The notes below the pieces were generated by a model. It saw only the letters and a program-made list of their open reading frames with translations, made no database searches and was not told where the DNA came from. A stretch of 64,000 nucleotides of DNA from Pagrus major (taxonomy: Eukaryota > Chordata > Actinopteri > Spariformes > Sparidae): positions 28,354,710-28,418,709 of the forward strand of contig NC_133218.1 in assembly GCF_040436345.1 (NCBI RefSeq). Reading direction: 5' to 3'. The translations under genes and the position numbers were made by a program. The stretch's first letter is position 1; every line of letters begins with the position of its first letter. This document shows, in pieces, positions 60,363 through 64,000 of the stretch.

Positions 60363-62919
60363 TAATTAAAGAAACAAAACGATGTAAATATTATGTCCAG
60401 CAGTAATTACTGTACAGCCCCCCAAAAAAGAGCATACAACTGAAAATGCAATCTTACAAATCAAATAGAAAAACAGCTTGAAAGTGTGTCTGTTAAGCAT
60501 TTTTACTCGTGCCATTAACAATGAATTAATTTGATAGTTGTTGGTCAGTCTTGTTGCATCTTGTTCTACATAACATGATTTAATGCCTCATATCTATGTG
60601 TGAAAATGTTAATGTCAAGATGAACCTACTAACAAAAAAACAACCCGTGATCCTTAGCACTTTGACTTTTATTCAGCAGTGTACTGTGCTTCCTGCCTGC
60701 TGACACTAGATGGAGTATTTTTCTCATTTCTTTTCACCTCAATTTATCTGTGAGGACTGAACAGTTGTGGCAGTTCAATAAAACAGGAACCTTTGGTTCT
60801 GGGGTAGCTTTAAGGACACACAATACTGTCCTAGACAAAAAAAATTTTTATTGTGCTTCTCCTTTGAGGACACAGTTAAGGGACTAGAAATGATGTGTGT
60901 GGCTGAGTGTGCTGGGTTGTCATTGTCCATAATGTTTTGCAATTATAGTATTTTCTTCTTTATTTTCCTCCCTATGTATGTCTTTTGGGTTCAAAAATAC
61001 TTTTTATCTATGCTACTGAAATATAGTAGTGGTAAAGACACACCAGAAGTGCTGGTTATGGTGCAAACTTCATAATTAACATAATTGCTATCAGGTGGTG
61101 GATGGCTTTTTAAGTGCATGTTTTGTGAACATAAAGAAAATATCCTGGAAAAATCCAATTGTTTGCCAAACATCATAATAAATCTTGAAGAGTGTGGTAT
61201 ACAGCTTTATGGTGAAGAGTGTCCCTCTATGAAGGATATGAATGGAATTGATTTGACGCAATTACTTGCTTTGTGTAGACAGATATTGTGTTAAAGTATT
61301 AACACTTTATTTACTAATCCGTAGTCTTTATTTTTGCAGGTTTGGATCTTTTGGCTTGGGATAACATCTGATTATCAAAGGCCAGAATTTAAATGAAGGC
61401 TAATTTGCATAGTTTTTAAATGGTAACTATGTGGAGACTCCAGACAGGTGAGATGAATACTTACAGCCCTGCATCAAATTTCATTTACATGTGAAGGCCA
61501 AGTTGCTGAGTTGCAAATCAAACGTCGTCTCTGCTGGAGGCAGTCTAAGTGTCACCTGGAGGAATCCTGATGTGGGACAGTACAGATTACAGGGACAGCA
61601 CAATGGATAACACTAATTAGGAGGACGTCAGTTATTATCACAGAGATGTCACAAGTGATGGCACACCCAGTTACAGGGACAATTACAGCACAACTGACTA
61701 GACTACTTACATAGGGTCTACAAGAGGTGGCACCCGGTTATTACTGGGATCCAGAAAGTCAGGTCACCTTCATTTAAACTGGAAAACACAAATTAAACAG
61801 ACAGCAGAAGTGATAGTTAGCAGTTTTGACTGATAACTGTGGAGAGATGTCATTCTTGTTGACAGAGGAACAACTTGAGACAAACAGTTGCAGCCATTGT
61901 TTAAACATGTGCAGAAGGGCTGCAGGTCAAATATGCATCAAAAGTCATTGAGACTTTTTCATACTTTATGAGTCGATAGCTCTCTGACTGCAGGGGTCAC
62001 AAGACTTTTGAGAATTTAAAATGGGGTGATGGTATTAAAAGGTTAACAAAATCTCTTGTAAAAGTTTGGGAAAATACAGGGATGAATATTTTAACCTTCT
62101 CCAAAAAGAGAGGAAACCTTGTATAACAAATCTGATTGAGAAATCTTTCCAGTTCAGTCTGTATAAACCCTCAGATATTAAATTAAAAAAGACATACAGA
62201 GGGAGAAGTTATCCCTACTCTGACAAAACACAATGTGATCTAGACTTTTGGCATATTAGGCACAGAACCCACAAACATTTTCAGCAGACCAGCATCTTCC
62301 TCCCGCAGAGATGGTGGCAGACTGCCTGTCAGCAGACAGTAGGGAACCACAAGAGAGCAGCGGAGCCTTTATCTTCCTTCATGAGCTGCAGCATCAAGCT
62401 CTCTTGAGCGCTCATAAGAAAAGCCATTTGGCAGCGTCACCAGATGAGAGCTGCGTGACCTCCGTTTGTCAGGTGAATAGAAACAAATTGTATACAGAGT
62501 TTGAGAAAATATACAGCTGTCCAGTTCCATGATCCATTTTTAGAGGAGATTTAAACATTGTTGTTTTAGCAGATTCAAGGTATGCAAACCTCATATAAAA
62601 GACACACTATATCCTCATGTCATAGGATAGTTGAGGTTGTTTGGTATGTTAAACAGAAAAAACAGCGATAGTCTTTGTCTTTGAGATAATACAGGATACA
62701 GTTTGCAGGCAGGCTGGTGCAACTTTGCCTAGAGGGAGCCACAGAGGCTCAACCAGATAGTCTGGCACACCAAAGCAATGATCAGAAATCATCTGCAGTC
62801 ATCTGTACTTTCACCTTATTTGTATTCGGATATTGTTACATGTTCATCTACAATGTGTCAGCTGTTTTCCACATCCCATCTGATAGTCATTACGTTTATA
62901 CAGAGGATTGCCAATGACA
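60363..62919. other. Intergenic sequence with no supported gene
   Basis: Open frames at 61085-61294 and 62066-62407 lack recognisable domains, splice structure or codon character, so I do not call them. The sequence looks unique. Confidence 0.5.
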
Positions 62920-63130
62920 GACAATAGCAGAGAGACAATTTTATTCGTCTGCCAAGTACAACCAAAGTATGAACCACAGTCTGCCATTGATGTAACTGAA
63001 CAGTTTGCCCTACAGCATTAGGAGTTGTTGTGTCTCGGCCACTTTCACTGCCTGGCAGTCCAGGAATTTGGGCCACTGACCCTCTGGTCCGGAGGTCACT
63101 ACTGCAACCATTTGGCTGCTGTCATCTACA
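62920..63130 (-). mobile_element. Probable LINE/SINE 3' end, antisense
   Basis: On the minus strand, GGTTGTACTTGGCAGACGAA then TAAAATTGTCTCTCTG parallels the ACTTACTTGGCAATAAAAGC tail of the copy at 60200-60362. Non-coding and diverged. Confidence 0.45.
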
Positions 63131-64000
63131 AATGTCTTCATTCTGTGTTCATGTTGTCTTATGGAAACAACTCAACACAAATAAAAGTTGCAAATGAGGT
63201 GACACTAACAAAGTATGAATATAAATTTAGTGCGTGTTTAGTAGTCTGCCATAAATTAGACAGATATTAATGCTTTTTGGTCGTTAATGCTGCCATGTTC
63301 GTCTGTCTGCTGTGACATCCTCCCTTAAGAGGGTGACTCAACATCTCAAATCGTCTCCACACACACATCCTCTGCAGTGTGAGTGGCATATTTATCTTCA
63401 GAGGAAAGGAGGAGGGAGAACAGAGGAAGATATACGACCTAAAAACAGACACCAGTCAGGTAGTCCAAGATAAATCTGTGACTGTGTGTCTGTGGATGTT
63501 AGTACTCGAGATGAGGCCCTGAGCCAGTGAGCCAGATAATGTAGATCAGTGAAAGTAACTGAGCAAAAATCAGTTTAATAGACTGAGTTGAGATGTTTGG
63601 AAGACCTAGAAGACGATCCCAGAACAAGAGCTGCGCTCTCAGTTGCCAAGTTGAAATGCACTAATTTTATCATTCTTGTCTAGACCTGATAATCTGTAGA
63701 CTTTAATATCTGGTGAGAAGTACAGATATTTTCCAACCCGAGTCATCCTGTGCTATCTGTGCGTGTGTGTGTGTGTGTGTTGTTGCAGAGCAGCTCTTTC
63801 CCAGACCAGTGATAAGTGTCACCTCAGTGGGGGCTTTAACACCTGGGCTGGTGTAAAGGCGGGGGGACAGGGGGACGGGGACGTGAGAAGTCTGGGGTTC
63901 ACACCTCATTGACGGTAGGAGATGATCCTGTAACTAACCTCCTAATACACACACACACAAACACACACACACATACACACACACAGAGAAATCCATTGTG
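63131..64000. other. Right-edge intergenic sequence with CA/TG repeats
   Basis: Short (TG)n at 63760-63781 and (CA)n at 63945-63985. No exon or other feature was recognised. Confidence 0.5.

Noticed and set aside
61085-61294. 69-aa open frame with several Cys residues
   Set aside because: Cys spacing fits no known finger, no splice context is clear, and the surrounding sequence is not coding-like.
62066-62407. 113-aa open frame near 62.1 kb
   Set aside because: No recognisable domain or conserved wording; likely chance.

Overview
This window is vertebrate nuclear DNA, almost certainly from a spiny-rayed teleost fish. The evidence is five intron-bearing genes with vertebrate orthologues, short GT-AG introns, abundant (CA/TG)n microsatellites, GTTAGC-rich promoter regions typical of teleosts, and copies of small non-autonomous DNA elements of kinds I recognise from fish introns. 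No prokaryotic, plasmid, CRISPR, rRNA or tRNA feature was seen. All gene models were built by hand from reading frames, splice signals and remembered human proteins. Every spliced model keeps frame from ATG to stop.

Layout, left to right. 1.1-3.5 kb (+): a two-exon C2H2 zinc-finger gene (362 aa, six fingers). 5.1-14.8 kb (+): DNA2, the Fe-S helicase/nuclease of replication and end resection, in 25 exons (1386 aa). It has a long N-terminal extension with a PCNA-binding (PIP) motif, and its last intron looks like a U12-type AT-AC intron. 16.3-20.7 kb (-): PBLD, a PhzF-fold protein of 287 aa, convergent with DNA2. 22.5-30.0 kb (+): HNRNPH3, divergent from PBLD, with three quasi-RRMs (405 aa) and a strikingly G-run-rich intron that could be a self-binding site. 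33.5-49.0 kb (-): RUFY2, with RUN, coiled-coil and FYVE regions (711 aa), plus a convincing alternative 3' terminal exon at 38.5 kb that would give a 541-aa form lacking FYVE. 57.8-60.0 kb (-): a two-exon MADF-BESS gene (220 aa).

PBLD, HNRNPH3, RUFY2 and DNA2 are also neighbours on human 10q21, so this is an old conserved block with DNA2 on the other side. The genes do not form a pathway; their proximity reflects shared ancestry. Two gene pairs are convergent with close or possibly overlapping 3' ends (DNA2/PBLD and HNRNPH3/RUFY2), and one pair is divergent over about 1.7 kb (PBLD/HNRNPH3).

The spaces between genes and the larger introns hold non-autonomous DNA elements (one with a near-perfect 8-bp target duplication, one a long fold-back), LINE 3' ends, microsatellites and unexplained unique sequence. 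The last 4 kb has no gene I can support. I found no wholly new system. The items most worth checking are the AT-AC intron, the alternative RUFY2 terminus, the G-run intron of HNRNPH3 and the N-terminal extension of DNA2.
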